In this document: one piece after another, positions 33,206 through 40,987 of the stretch
How positions within the stretch are numbered: the first letter of the stretch is position 1
How the letters are laid out: each line of letters begins with the position of its first letter
DNA from: Planctomycetota bacterium
GTDB lineage: Bacteria > Planctomycetota > PLA2 > JAEUHO01
Direction of reading: 5' to 3'
Assembly (NCBI GenBank): GCA_030065025.1
Contig: JASJDY010000084.1
Location: 1-40,987, forward strand
Length of the DNA: 40,987 nucleotides
Notes under the pieces: model-generated
The model's input: the letters and a program-made list of their open reading frames with translations, nothing else
What the model was told of the DNA's origin: nothing
The model's database searches: none
Program-made: the position numbers and the translations under genes

Positions 33206-35112
33206 AACAGGAGCAGTTCCTCGACGTGGCCACCGTGGACGACGCCTGCCGGCGGTGGGAGGCGAAGCTCGAGCTCGGTCCGCGGCCCGACGAGATCGTC
33301 GCGCTGCGCGTCGCCCATGGCCGCGTGCTGTCGGCGGACGTGGTCGCCCCCGGCGACGTCCCGGCCTTCGATCGCTCGAACGTGGACGGCTTCGCCGTGC
33401 AGGCGAAGGACACGTTCGGTGCCTCGGAGCGCGAGCCGGTGACGCTCACGCTGCTCGGGCAGCCGATCGACGCCGGCCACGCGCCCGAGGTCGAGCTGGA
33501 GCCCGGCACCGCTTGCGTGATCGCGACGGGAGGCGTCGTCCCGCGCGGCGCGGACGCGATCGTCATGGTGGAGGACACCGAGAGCGACGGCCAAACCGTG
33601 CGCATCAGTTCGCCGGTCGCACCCGGCGCCCGCATCAGCATCGCGGGCAGCGACATCGCACGCGGCGAGCTCGTGCTGCGCCGTGGCACGCTGCTCTCGG
33701 CGCGCGAGACGGGCACGCTGGCGGCCTGCGGCATCGATCGTGTGTGGTGCGTCGTGCCGCTGCGCGTCGCCATCGTCTCCACGGGCGACGAGATCGTGCC
33801 GCCGGGCGCGAAGCTACGACCCGGCCAGGTGCACGACGCGAACGCGACGATGCTGGCCGACGCATTGCGCGAGCTGGGCGCCGAGCCGCACATCCTCGGC
33901 ATCGCCCGCGATGACGAGAGCGAGCTGCAGCAGATGCTGGCGATGGCACGGACGTACGACGCTGCGCTTCTCTCGGGCGGCACGAGCAAGGGCGGCGGCG
34001 ACCTTTCGTACCGCGTGCTGCACGAAATGGCGGAGCCGGTCGTGCACGGCATTGCGCTGAAGCCGGGGAAGCCGCTGTGCCTCTCGGTGTGGGACGGGAA
34101 GCCCGTCGCCGTGCTGCCGGGCTTCCCGACCTCGGCCATCTTCACGTTCCACGCGGTCGTGGCGCCGTTCCTGCGCCGCCTGATCGGCCGCCGTGTCGAG
34201 GAAGCCGCGACCGTGACGGCGCGCCTGCCGCGCGACGTGCGCAGCGTGCGCGGCCGCCGCGAGTTCAACCTCGTGAACCTGGTGCGCGGCCGCGACGGGT
34301 TCCTGGCCTTCCCCCTCGGCAAGGGCTCCGGCTCGGTGACGACGTTCGCCCGCGCCGACGGCTTCTTCGACATCGCGGCGGACGAGGAGTACGCCGAGGC
34401 AGACGACACCGTCAAGGTGACGCTCCTCGGACGCGACGTGCACCCGGCCGACGTCGTCGTGATCGGCAGCCACTGCACGGGTGTCGACATCGTGCTCGAG
34501 GCCGTCATCACACACGGCTTCGACGCCAAGGTCATCGCGACCGGCTCGCGCGGCGGCGTGGAGGCGGCGGCCGAGGGCGCGTGCGACCTCGCCCCCGTCC
34601 ACCTCCTCGACGAGGCCAGCGGCACATGGAACGCGCCGTTCGCGGCCGACGGCGTGCGTGTCCTGCAGGGCTACGTGCGCCGCCAGGGCCTCGCGTTCCG
34701 CGAGGAGCACGCGGAGCGCTTCGCGGGCGACGACGTGCCTGCGCTGCTGCAGGCGGCCGTGACCGATCCCGAGCTGCGCATCGCGAACCGCAATCCGGGT
34801 AGCGGCACGCGCATCCTCATCGACGGACTCTTCCCAGGCGAGGAGAGGGTCGCACCGCCGGGCTGGTCGACCGCCTACCGTTCGCACACCGCCGTCGCCT
34901 CCGCGATCGCCCAGGAACGCGCGGACTACGGCATCTGCCTCGAGCAGGCGGCGACCGCAGCGGGCCTGCGCTGGATCCCCTGGTGCGAGGAACACCTCGA
35001 CTTCCTCGTGCCGGCGGATCGCTGGGAGCGTCCCGGCGTGCGCGCCTTCCGGGCGGCGCTCGCCGACGACGGCGTGCGCGCGGCTCTGACCGCAGCGGGG
35101 TTCCAGCCGTGA
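33202..35112 (+). CDS. moeA: Molybdopterin molybdotransferase MoeA fused to a PBP-like (LysR substrate-binding type) domain
   Basis: The first roughly 410 of 636 residues are MoeA, which inserts molybdate or tungstate into adenylated molybdopterin: PAFDRSNVDGFAVQ, ATGGVVPRGADAIVMVEDT, AIVSTGDEIVPPG, LLSGGTSKGGGDLSY and VLPGFPTSAIFTFHA. The last 210 residues form a periplasmic-binding-protein-like domain (VVVIGSHCTGVDIVLEAVI, NRNPGSGTRILID, HTAVASAIAQERADYGICLE). This fusion is known in archaea and anaerobic bacteria; the extra domain may sense or hold the oxyanion. It starts with a GTG overlapping the phosphatase stop (GTGA) and ends by TGATG overlap with mobA. Confidence 0.95.
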   Translation: MKQEQFLDVATVDDACRRWEAKLELGPRPDEIVALRVAHGRVLSADVVAPGDVPAFDRSNVDGFAVQAKDTFGASEREPVTLTLLGQPIDAGHAPEVELEPGTACVIATGGVVPRGADAIVMVEDTESDGQTVRISSPVAPGARISIAGSDIARGELVLRRGTLLSARETGTLAACGIDRVWCVVPLRVAIVSTGDEIVPPGAKLRPGQVHDANATMLADALRELGAEPHILGIARDDESELQQMLAMARTYDAALLSGGTSKGGGDLSYRVLHEMAEPVVHGIALKPGKPLCLSVWDGKPVAVLPGFPTSAIFTFHAVVAPFLRRLIGRRVEEAATVTARLPRDVRSVRGRREFNLVNLVRGRDGFLAFPLGKGSGSVTTFARADGFFDIAADEEYAEADDTVKVTLLGRDVHPADVVVIGSHCTGVDIVLEAVITHGFDAKVIATGSRGGVEAAAEGACDLAPVHLLDEASGTWNAPFAADGVRVLQGYVRRQGLAFREEHAERFAGDDVPALLQAAVTDPELRIANRNPGSGTRILIDGLFPGEERVAPPGWSTAYRSHTAVASAIAQERADYGICLEQAATAAGLRWIPWCEEHLDFLVPADRWERPGVRAFRAALADDGVRAALTAAGFQP

Positions 35113-35714
35113 TGCGCGGCGCGCTGGTTCTCTGCGGCGGCCGCAGCGTGCGCATGGGCCGCGACAAGGCGATGCTGCCCTTCGGCTGGGAGACGCTGCT
35201 GCAGCGCGTGGTGCGCATCGTGTCGCCGCTCGTGAGCGAGGTGCTGGTCGTCGCGCACGCGGACCAGGCCCTGCCGACGCTGCCCGACGCGGTACGCGTG
35301 GTCCACGACGAGGTCGAGGACCAGGGGCCGCTCGGCGGCCTGCAGGCGGGTCTGCGCCAGGCGACCGCCGACGCCCTCTACGTGACGGGCTGCGACGTGC
35401 CGTTCCTGGCGCCGGCGCTCGTGGAGTTGATGTTCGACGCACTCGGTGACGCCGAGATCGCGGTTGCGGACGAGGGTGGCTTTGCCCATCCGCTGGCTGC
35501 CGTCTACCGCCGCAGCGTGCTGCCGGTGGTCGAGCAGCTGCTGGCGGAGGATCGACGGCGGCCGCTCTTCCTCTTCAACGAGGTCGAGACGGTGCGCGTC
35601 GGCGCCGACTCCCTGCGTGAGGCCGACCCGCAGCTGTTGTCGCTCGAGAACCTCAACACGCCCGAGGCGTACCAGGACGCGCTGGCGCTCCTCGACGACG
35701 AGAAGTCGGCGTGA
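35112..35714 (+). CDS. mobA: Molybdenum cofactor guanylyltransferase MobA
   Basis: The 200-residue enzyme attaches GMP to molybdopterin to make the guanine dinucleotide cofactor needed by DMSO-reductase-family enzymes such as formate dehydrogenase. The nucleotidyltransferase loop is clear (LVLCGGRSVRMGRDKAMLPF), and the metal-binding Asp lies in YVTGCDVPFL. HPLAAVYRRSVLPVVEQLL and LENLNTPEAYQDAL complete the family pattern. The start ATG overlaps the moeA stop (TGATG); the ORF track begins 43 codons earlier in shadow. Its presence with formate dehydrogenase in one run is coherent, since that enzyme needs the dinucleotide form. Confidence 0.95.
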   Translation: MRGALVLCGGRSVRMGRDKAMLPFGWETLLQRVVRIVSPLVSEVLVVAHADQALPTLPDAVRVVHDEVEDQGPLGGLQAGLRQATADALYVTGCDVPFLAPALVELMFDALGDAEIAVADEGGFAHPLAAVYRRSVLPVVEQLLAEDRRRPLFLFNEVETVRVGADSLREADPQLLSLENLNTPEAYQDALALLDDEKSA

Positions 35715-35971
35715 TCCGCGTCGAGCTCTACGAGGGCGCGCGGCAGATCGCGGGCGTGGCGACGCTGGACGTTGAGGCCGCGACGCTGGGCGAGGCCCTG
35801 GACGCGGTCCGCGCGCGCCATCCCGAGCTGGAGCCGCGCGTGCTCGTGCCGGGCGGCCTCGCCCCCCACTGGCGGGCAAGCGTGGGCGGCCGACGCTTCG
35901 TCGAGGATCCGGCGACGCCACTGGCGGACGGCGAGACGGTGCTCTTGGTCAGCGCGCTGGCGGGGGGTTAG
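35711..35971 (+). CDS. moaD: MoaD/ThiS-family sulfur carrier protein
   Basis: The 86-residue ubiquitin-fold protein ends in the required Gly-Gly (LVSALAGG), which is thiocarboxylated and donates sulfur to molybdopterin. The typical pattern VEAATLGEALDAVRARHPEL is present, followed by LADGETVLLVSALAGG. MoaD-like carriers are also commonly found beside AOR genes, where they are thought to serve the tungsten enzyme's pterin. The GTG start overlaps the mobA TGA (GTGA). MoaE is not seen in this window. Confidence 0.9.
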   Translation: MIRVELYEGARQIAGVATLDVEAATLGEALDAVRARHPELEPRVLVPGGLAPHWRASVGGRRFVEDPATPLADGETVLLVSALAGG

Positions 35972-35975
35972 GAAG

Positions 35976-36002
35976 GGACGTACGGCGGGCAGTACGGCGT
36001 CC
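35976..36002 (+). repeat. Inverted repeat between moaD and the unknown exported gene
   Basis: GGACGTAC pairs with GTAC-GGC-GTCC (three-base bulge) around an eight-base loop. It also contains a direct repeat GTACGGCG. It could be an attenuator or an mRNA processing hairpin inside the run, as the next gene has its own strong ribosome-binding site. There is no T run. Confidence 0.3.
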
Positions 36003-36021
36003 AAGTCCCCGAGGAGGTTCC

Positions 36022-36918
36022 ATGTTGCGCATCGTCTGGCGGTCCGCGTTCGTCTGTGTCGTGCTCGCTGCCCTCACGGTCGGCACAGGTGTCCTGGGCG
36101 TGCTCGCACCGCGTCCGCTCGATGCCGACGAGGGCAAGCGCGTGCGCCTGCTCGTGAAGTGTGATCAAGGCGAGCTGTCGGATGTGCTTGCGGCGCTCGC
36201 ACAGACAAGAGCCGAGGTCTGGGATCTCGGGACGATGAAGCGCCTGACGCCTACGGTCGAGAAGCCCGCCCCCACCGTGGAGAAGGCGGAGCCCCGCGGT
36301 CCGATCCCGCCGCTGCGGGATGCGGGCCGGGTGATGGAGGAGATCCTGGCGACCGTGGCTGCCGTCGTGCCGACGGTGAAGGGGCGGCCGCCGCACGTCG
36401 ACGGCATGGCGGTGAAGCCGCGTGCCGCGATCATCGAGCTGGACGCGGTCGCAGGAGCCGACATCGACAACGTGCGCAAGGCGCTCGCGGCCAATCCGTG
36501 GCTTGCGGCGCGACTGGAGGAGATCGTCTCGGGCGAGTTCCGGCGCAGGGCCAACGGCCTCGTCGGCGGCAGACTGGTCCTGAAGTTCGACACGGCACGT
36601 CCGGAGCCCGGTCAGGCCGTCCACCTGGACCAGCTGGACATGCAGGCCTTCGAGCGCGTCCTGCGGCCGCACAAGCTCTCGTTCCGCTTTGCCGGTGCAG
36701 TGCAGAAGGACGCCAATCGCAAGGCCGGCCACATCACGACGGCCCGGGAGTACCACCTCGACAAGGCGACGCTGGCACAGCTGCGCGCGCTGCTGAAGGA
36801 CATCCCGAAGGCGCAGCCGGGCCTCGTACCCTTCGAGGTGCGCTGGAAGGACGACGGCAGGAGGATCATCAACAAGCCGATCCTGCGCGTCGGTGGCCGC
36901 GCACCCGCAGCGCCCTAG
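36022..36918 (+). CDS. Exported protein of unknown function inside the Mo/W run
   Basis: The 298-residue product has a signal peptide or single anchor (VCVVLAALTVGTGVLGVLAP) after an ATG with a strong GAGGAGG. I recognise no family. The following part has a short repeat (RLTPTVEKPAPTVEKAEPRG), a helical stretch, and two similar-looking segments (DIDNVRKALAANPWLAARLE and ATLAQLRALLKDIPKAQPG). The central part VGGRLVLKFDTARPEPG and the end PFEVRWKDDGRRIINKPIL are strand-like. No Cys pairs or haem motifs are seen, only one isolated Cys near residue 48. It stands between moaD and aor on the same strand with gaps of 50 and 42 bases, so it may simply be co-transcribed or may serve the AOR. Confidence 0.8.
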   Translation: MLRIVWRSAFVCVVLAALTVGTGVLGVLAPRPLDADEGKRVRLLVKCDQGELSDVLAALAQTRAEVWDLGTMKRLTPTVEKPAPTVEKAEPRGPIPPLRDAGRVMEEILATVAAVVPTVKGRPPHVDGMAVKPRAAIIELDAVAGADIDNVRKALAANPWLAARLEEIVSGEFRRRANGLVGGRLVLKFDTARPEPGQAVHLDQLDMQAFERVLRPHKLSFRFAGAVQKDANRKAGHITTAREYHLDKATLAQLRALLKDIPKAQPGLVPFEVRWKDDGRRIINKPILRVGGRAPAAP

Positions 36919-36960
36919 TCACGCGCACGCCGACCATCGTTCGGCTCCTACAATCTGCCG

Positions 36961-38772
36961 ATGCCTCCCGGCGGCTACCACGGCTCGGCGCTCCACGTCC
37001 GTCTCGACGACGGTTCTTCACGGCGTGAGCCGCTCGACGACGCCACGTTGCGCGCGTTTCTCGGCGGCTCGGGGCTCGGCACGAAGCTGCTCCTTGACGC
37101 GCAAGCTGCCGGCGTCGATCCGCTCGCTCCGGAGGCGGCGGTCGTCGTGGCGCTGTCGCCGCTCGTCGGCTCGCCGCTGACGACGTCGGCCAAGTTCGCC
37201 GTCGTCGCGAAGTCGCCACTCACGAACCGCATCAGCGACGCGCTCGCAAGCGACCGCTTCGCGATCGAGCTGAAGCACGCGGGCCTCGACGCACTCGTGA
37301 TCACCGGCGCCGCGCCGGCGTGGTCCGTGCTCGTCATCGAGGACGGCGACGTGCGGCTCGAGGATGCGAGCGACCTGCTCGGCCTCTCGTCGTGGGATGC
37401 GGAACAGCGCATGCGCGAGCGGCTCGGCGCACGCTTCCGCTGGTTCGGCATCGGACCCGCCGGCGAGCGGCTCGTGCGCTATGCCACGATCTCCGGCGAC
37501 AACCGTCACGCGGGCCGCGGCGGCCTCGGCGCCGTGTTCGGCTCCAAGCGGTTGAAGGGCATCGCCGTGCGCGGCTCGACGCCGTGCGCCGTCGCCGATC
37601 GCGAGGCCGTCCTCGCGCTGGCCAAGGACCTGTCGTCGCGCTCCCTCGGCGAGGGCACGGCCAAGTACCGCGAGCTCGGCACGATCGCCAACGTACTCGT
37701 GCTCAATCGCCTCGGCGCACTGCCGACGCGCAACTTCCAGGCGGGCAGCTTCGAGGGTGCGGAGGCCGTCTCCGGCGAGGCGTTCCACGCGATGCCGACC
37801 AAGGTGCGCAAGCACTGCGCGGCGTGCACGATCGGCTGCGAGCACGTGTTCTCCACCAAGGAGGGCAAGCCCGTACGCCTCGAGTACGAGGGCGTGTTTG
37901 CGCTCGGACCGCTATGCGGCATCGACGATCGCGAGACGGTGCTCGAAGCCGCCGCACGCTGCGACGAACTGGGGATCGACGTGATCTCGGCCGGCGGCAC
38001 CGCGGCCTTCGCGATGGAGTGCGGCGAGCGCGGCATGCTGCAGAGCGTGCCCGCGTTCGGAGACGGCGCCGGGCTGCTCACATTGCTGGACGACGTCGCA
38101 AACCGCCGCGGCGTCGGCGACCTGCTCGCGGAGGGCTCGCGACTCGCAGCCGAGCGCATCGGCGGCGACGCGGCGTCGTTCGCGTGCCACGTGAAGGGCC
38201 TCGAGCTGCCGGGCTACGAGCCGCGCGCGCTGCAGGCCATGGCGCTCGGGCTCGCCGTCGGCACACGTGGGGCCGACCACAACCGCTCCGGCGCATACGA
38301 AGAGGACTTCCGCCCGGGCTCGGATCGCCTCGCCGCCGACGACTCCAAGGGGCCCGCCGCGGCGCACACCGAGAACCGGGCCGCGTTGCTCGACAGCCTG
38401 ATCCTGTGCAAGTTCCTGCGCGGTGTGTTCGCCGACCTCGAGACCGAGGCGGCGGCCATGCTCGCCGCCGTCACCGGATGGGAACTCACGAAGGAGGAGC
38501 TGCTCACCACCGCGGAGCGCATCGTCACGCTGAAGAAGCTCTTCAACGAGCGCGAGGGGTGGCAGCGAGAAGAGGACACGCTGCCTCCGCGCTTCCTCAC
38601 CGAGCCGCTGCAGGGACACCCAACAGAGCCCTCACCGGCGCACGGGGTCTCGTTGAGCACCCATGATCTCGACCGTATGATCCTGGGCTACTACCGCGCA
38701 CGCGGCTGGAGCGACGACGGCAGGGTGCCGGCCGAACGTGCGGCTGCTCTCGGCCTGGAGGCCTACCGATGA
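36961..38772 (+). CDS. aor: Aldehyde:ferredoxin oxidoreductase (AOR family, tungsten-type)
   Basis: The 603-residue protein belongs to the AOR family, which oxidises aldehydes to acids (or reduces acids) with ferredoxin and a W-bis-pterin. The N-terminal pterin domain is clear: LGGSGLGTKLLLD, NRISDALASDRF, and ISGDNRHAGRGGLGAVFGSKRLKG. The [4Fe-4S] ligands are CAACTIGC with the fourth Cys far downstream in LLDSLILCKFL. The central motif LELPGYEPRALQAMALGLAVGTRGADHNRSG corresponds to the second pterin-binding region. The length is typical. It overlaps the formate dehydrogenase start by four bases (ATGA), so the two are translationally coupled. Metal cannot be told from sequence; tungsten is the family norm. 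Confidence 0.93.
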   Translation: MPPGGYHGSALHVRLDDGSSRREPLDDATLRAFLGGSGLGTKLLLDAQAAGVDPLAPEAAVVVALSPLVGSPLTTSAKFAVVAKSPLTNRISDALASDRFAIELKHAGLDALVITGAAPAWSVLVIEDGDVRLEDASDLLGLSSWDAEQRMRERLGARFRWFGIGPAGERLVRYATISGDNRHAGRGGLGAVFGSKRLKGIAVRGSTPCAVADREAVLALAKDLSSRSLGEGTAKYRELGTIANVLVLNRLGALPTRNFQAGSFEGAEAVSGEAFHAMPTKVRKHCAACTIGCEHVFSTKEGKPVRLEYEGVFALGPLCGIDDRETVLEAAARCDELGIDVISAGGTAAFAMECGERGMLQSVPAFGDGAGLLTLLDDVANRRGVGDLLAEGSRLAAERIGGDAASFACHVKGLELPGYEPRALQAMALGLAVGTRGADHNRSGAYEEDFRPGSDRLAADDSKGPAAAHTENRAALLDSLILCKFLRGVFADLETEAAAMLAAVTGWELTKEELLTTAERIVTLKKLFNEREGWQREEDTLPPRFLTEPLQGHPTEPSPAHGVSLSTHDLDRMILGYYRARGWSDDGRVPAERAAALGLEAYR

Positions 38773-40987
38773 ACCCGCCCCTCATCTCCGAGGCCGCCAA
38801 GGCCCGCGCCGCAGCCCGTTCGGCGGGCACGGTAAAGCTGGAGATCGACGGCGAGGAGATCACCGTCCCGGAGGACTTCACGATCTGGGAGGCCGCCCAG
38901 CAGATGGGCAAGGCCATCCCCGTCCTCTGCCACGATCCGCGCATGGAGCCCGCCGGCGTCTGCCGCATGTGCGTCGTCGAGGTCGAGGGCGCTCGCGTTC
39001 TCCAGGCGTCGTGCGTCCGCAAGGTCGAAGAGGGCACGGTCGTCCGCACGGATACGCCGCAGATCCGCCAGAACCGCAAGGTCCTGACCGAGCTCATGAT
39101 GGCTGACCAGGCCGAGGCGTCGACGCGCGAGGAGCGCACGGGCGACGACGAGCTCTTCGACCTCGCGCGTGAGCTGGACGCCGACGGCTCTCGCTGGCCC
39201 GAGCAGAACGGCAAGAAGCAAGACGCGAGCTCGGCGGTCATCCAGGTCGACCACCAGGCCTGCATCCTGTGCGACCGCTGCATCCGGGCCTGCGACGACG
39301 TGCAGTCGAACATGGTCATCGGACGCACGGGCAAGGGCTTCAGCACGCGCATCGGCTTCGATCTCGACGACCCCATGGGGAACTCGAGCTGCGTCGAGTG
39401 CGGCGAGTGCGTCACGTCGTGCCCCACCAGCGCCCTGACCAACAAGACGCTCACCGTCGACCCGAAGCCGGCGCAGGACCTGAAGCAGGTCGACAGCGTG
39501 TGTCCGTACTGCGGCGTCGGCTGCGCGATCAGCTACTTCGTCGACGAGCAGGAGAACAAGGTCGTCTACGCCGAAGGCCGCACGCCCAGCGCCAACGAGG
39601 GGCGCCTCTGCGTCAAGGGCCGCTACGGCTTCGACTACGCCACGCATCCGCACCGCCTCACGAAGCCGCTGATCCGCAAGGACGCGTACTACCCGAAGAC
39701 GGTGCTCACGTCGGACATGCGCGGCGAGTCCGACGGGCGCCGGAAGAAGCGCGTCTACGAGGACTACGAGAAGGCCCTGGAGGCGTTCCGCGAGGCGACG
39801 TGGGAGGAGGCGCTGGAGCTCGTCGCGAGCAAGCTGGGTGGCATCCGCGACGAGCACGGCCCGCGCTCCCTTGCCGGCTTCGGCAGCGCGAAGTGCAGCA
39901 ACGAAGAGGCCTACCTCTTCCAGAAGATGATCCGCACCGCCTTCGGCACGAACAACGTCGACCACTGCACGCGGCTGTGCCACGCCTCGAGCGTCGCGGC
40001 CCTCCTGGAGACGATCGGCTCGGGCGCCGTCACGACGGTCTACAGCGACGTGGCGAACGCGGACATCGCGATCATCACGGGCAGCAACGCGACGGACAAC
40101 CACCCCGTGGCCGCGACCTTCTTCAAGGAAGCGGCCCGCAACGGCACGCGCCTGGTGGTGATCAACCCCTTCCGGCCGGAGCTCGCCGACCACGGCGACT
40201 ACTACCGCATCAAGCCCGGCTCGGATGTGACGTTCTACAACGCGCTCATGAACGTCATCCTCGCGGAGGGCCTCGAGGACACCGCATACATCGAGCAGCA
40301 CACCGAGAACGTCGAGGCGCTGAAGGAGGTCGTCGCGCGCTACACGCCCGAGGTCGCGGCGCCGATTTGCGGCATCGAGCCCGAGCGCATTCGCGAGCTC
40401 GGCATCGCTATCGGCAAGGCCGGCACCACGCTCGTGTTCTGGGGCATGGGCATCTCGCAGCACATCCACGGCACCGACAACGCGCGCTCGCTCATCTCCC
40501 TCTGCCTGCTCACGGGCAACGTGGGCAAGCCCGGCACGGGCCTGCATCCCCTGCGCGGCCAGAACAACGTGCAGGGCGCGAGCGACGCCGGCCTGATCCC
40601 GATGGTGTTCCCGGACTACGCCCCGGTCGCCGACGAGGCGGCGCGCGCACGCTTCGAGAAGGCGTGGGGCATCGAGCTCGATCCGGAGCCCGGCCTCACC
40701 GTCGTGGAGATCGCGCACGCGGCCCAGCGCGGCGACATCAAGGGCATGTACATCATGGGAGAGAACCCGTTTCTCTCCGACCCCAACGTCGCCCACGCCC
40801 GCGAAGCGTTCTGCAGTCTCGACTTCCTCGTCGTGCAGGACATCTTCCTCACGGAGACGGCCGAGGCCGCGGATGTCGTGCTGCCCGCCACGAGCTACTT
40901 CGAGAAGACGGGCACGTACACGAACACCGACCGCCGCGTGCAGCTCGGCGTGAAGGCGCTCGAGCCGCCGGGCGAGGCGCGCCTCGA
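38769..40987 (+). CDS. fdhA: Formate dehydrogenase alpha subunit with NuoG-like N-terminus (partial, runs off right edge)
   Basis: The gene is absent from the ORF track because it has no stop inside the window; I translated it by hand and 739 codons are open. The N-terminal 2Fe-2S domain (VLCHDPRMEPAGVCRMCVVE, ASC) is followed by two 4Fe-4S ferredoxin sites (CILCDRCIRACDD, CVECGECVTSC). The molybdopterin domain begins with its own cluster (SVCPYCGVGC, GRLCVKG). The metal ligand position reads VDHCTRLCHASSV, so residue about 404 is Cys where many relatives have Sec; the next His is present. LHPLRGQNNVQGASD is the formate-site Arg motif. This layout is that of cytosolic NAD- or ferredoxin-linked formate dehydrogenases; the partner subunits would lie beyond the edge. 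The ATG overlaps the aor stop. Confidence 0.95.
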   Translation, partial: MNPPLISEAAKARAAARSAGTVKLEIDGEEITVPEDFTIWEAAQQMGKAIPVLCHDPRMEPAGVCRMCVVEVEGARVLQASCVRKVEEGTVVRTDTPQIRQNRKVLTELMMADQAEASTREERTGDDELFDLARELDADGSRWPEQNGKKQDASSAVIQVDHQACILCDRCIRACDDVQSNMVIGRTGKGFSTRIGFDLDDPMGNSSCVECGECVTSCPTSALTNKTLTVDPKPAQDLKQVDSVCPYCGVGCAISYFVDEQENKVVYAEGRTPSANEGRLCVKGRYGFDYATHPHRLTKPLIRKDAYYPKTVLTSDMRGESDGRRKKRVYEDYEKALEAFREATWEEALELVASKLGGIRDEHGPRSLAGFGSAKCSNEEAYLFQKMIRTAFGTNNVDHCTRLCHASSVAALLETIGSGAVTTVYSDVANADIAIITGSNATDNHPVAATFFKEAARNGTRLVVINPFRPELADHGDYYRIKPGSDVTFYNALMNVILAEGLEDTAYIEQHTENVEALKEVVARYTPEVAAPICGIEPERIRELGIAIGKAGTTLVFWGMGISQHIHGTDNARSLISLCLLTGNVGKPGTGLHPLRGQNNVQGASDAGLIPMVFPDYAPVADEAARARFEKAWGIELDPEPGLTVVEIAHAAQRGDIKGMYIMGENPFLSDPNVAHAREAFCSLDFLVVQDIFLTETAEAADVVLPATSYFEKTGTYTNTDRRVQLGVKALEPPGEARL

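Noticed and set aside
38763-40796. Minus-strand ORF of 677 codons
   Set aside because: It is antisense to formate dehydrogenase, whose sense-strand translation has complete cluster and pterin motifs.

Overview
The window is about 41 kb of GC-rich bacterial DNA, densely coded, with many one- to four-base start/stop overlaps and frequent GTG starts. A paired DUF1800/DUF1501 locus, many secreted or lipid-anchored proteins, a HEAT-like/VWA protein and an outer-membrane barrel point to a Gram-negative, Planctomycetota-like or Myxococcota-like organism. This placement is tentative: there is no rRNA or tRNA in the window.

Left part (1-9256). A partial membrane-anchored gene runs off the left edge, divergent from a secreted HEAT-like/VWA protein. 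Then comes a minus-strand six-gene run: M24 aminopeptidase, GNAT acetyltransferase, a desuccinylase-like/BPL_N fusion, a thioredoxin-like PDZ protein, a dienelactone hydrolase lipoprotein and an MscS channel. The most striking feature lies here. The thioredoxin-like gene is split in the ORF track by two in-frame TGA codons exactly at the expected redox motif (U-E-S-U-R-D-C). Reading both as selenocysteine gives one continuous 415-residue secreted protein that also has a CxxCH haem motif and two PDZ domains. Candidate SECIS-like hairpins follow the TGA codons.

Middle part (9587-24236). This begins with a surface-protein locus: DUF1800 lipoprotein, Tat-exported DUF1501 protein and a sugar-dehydrogenase-type propeller lipoprotein. 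An isolated small gene with HNH/DUF222-like look follows, preceded by twin palindromes and an AT-rich promoter. Next come a LonB-like protease, beta-oxidation-type genes (3-hydroxyacyl-CoA dehydrogenase, enoyl-CoA hydratase, zinc-less alcohol dehydrogenase/quinone reductase), a glycine-zipper lipoprotein, a large membrane-anchored Ig-like protein with an apparent CTG start, a tiny membrane protein and ettA.

Right part (24233-40987). An aldo/keto reductase is followed by a convergent, overlapping four-gene minus operon (PduO-type adenosyltransferase, YgfZ, SDR, DUF481 barrel), an MFS transporter and a subtilase lipoprotein. The window ends with a plus-strand molybdenum/tungsten run: metallophosphatase, MoeA fused to a periplasmic-binding-protein-like domain, MobA, MoaD, an unknown exported protein, an aldehyde:ferredoxin oxidoreductase (AOR) and a formate dehydrogenase alpha subunit cut by the right edge. 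That formate dehydrogenase has cysteine where many relatives have selenocysteine.

Most long entries in the ORF track are shadows of these genes. Two genes that run off the window ends, and the TGA-interrupted gene, are not represented properly there and were translated by hand.
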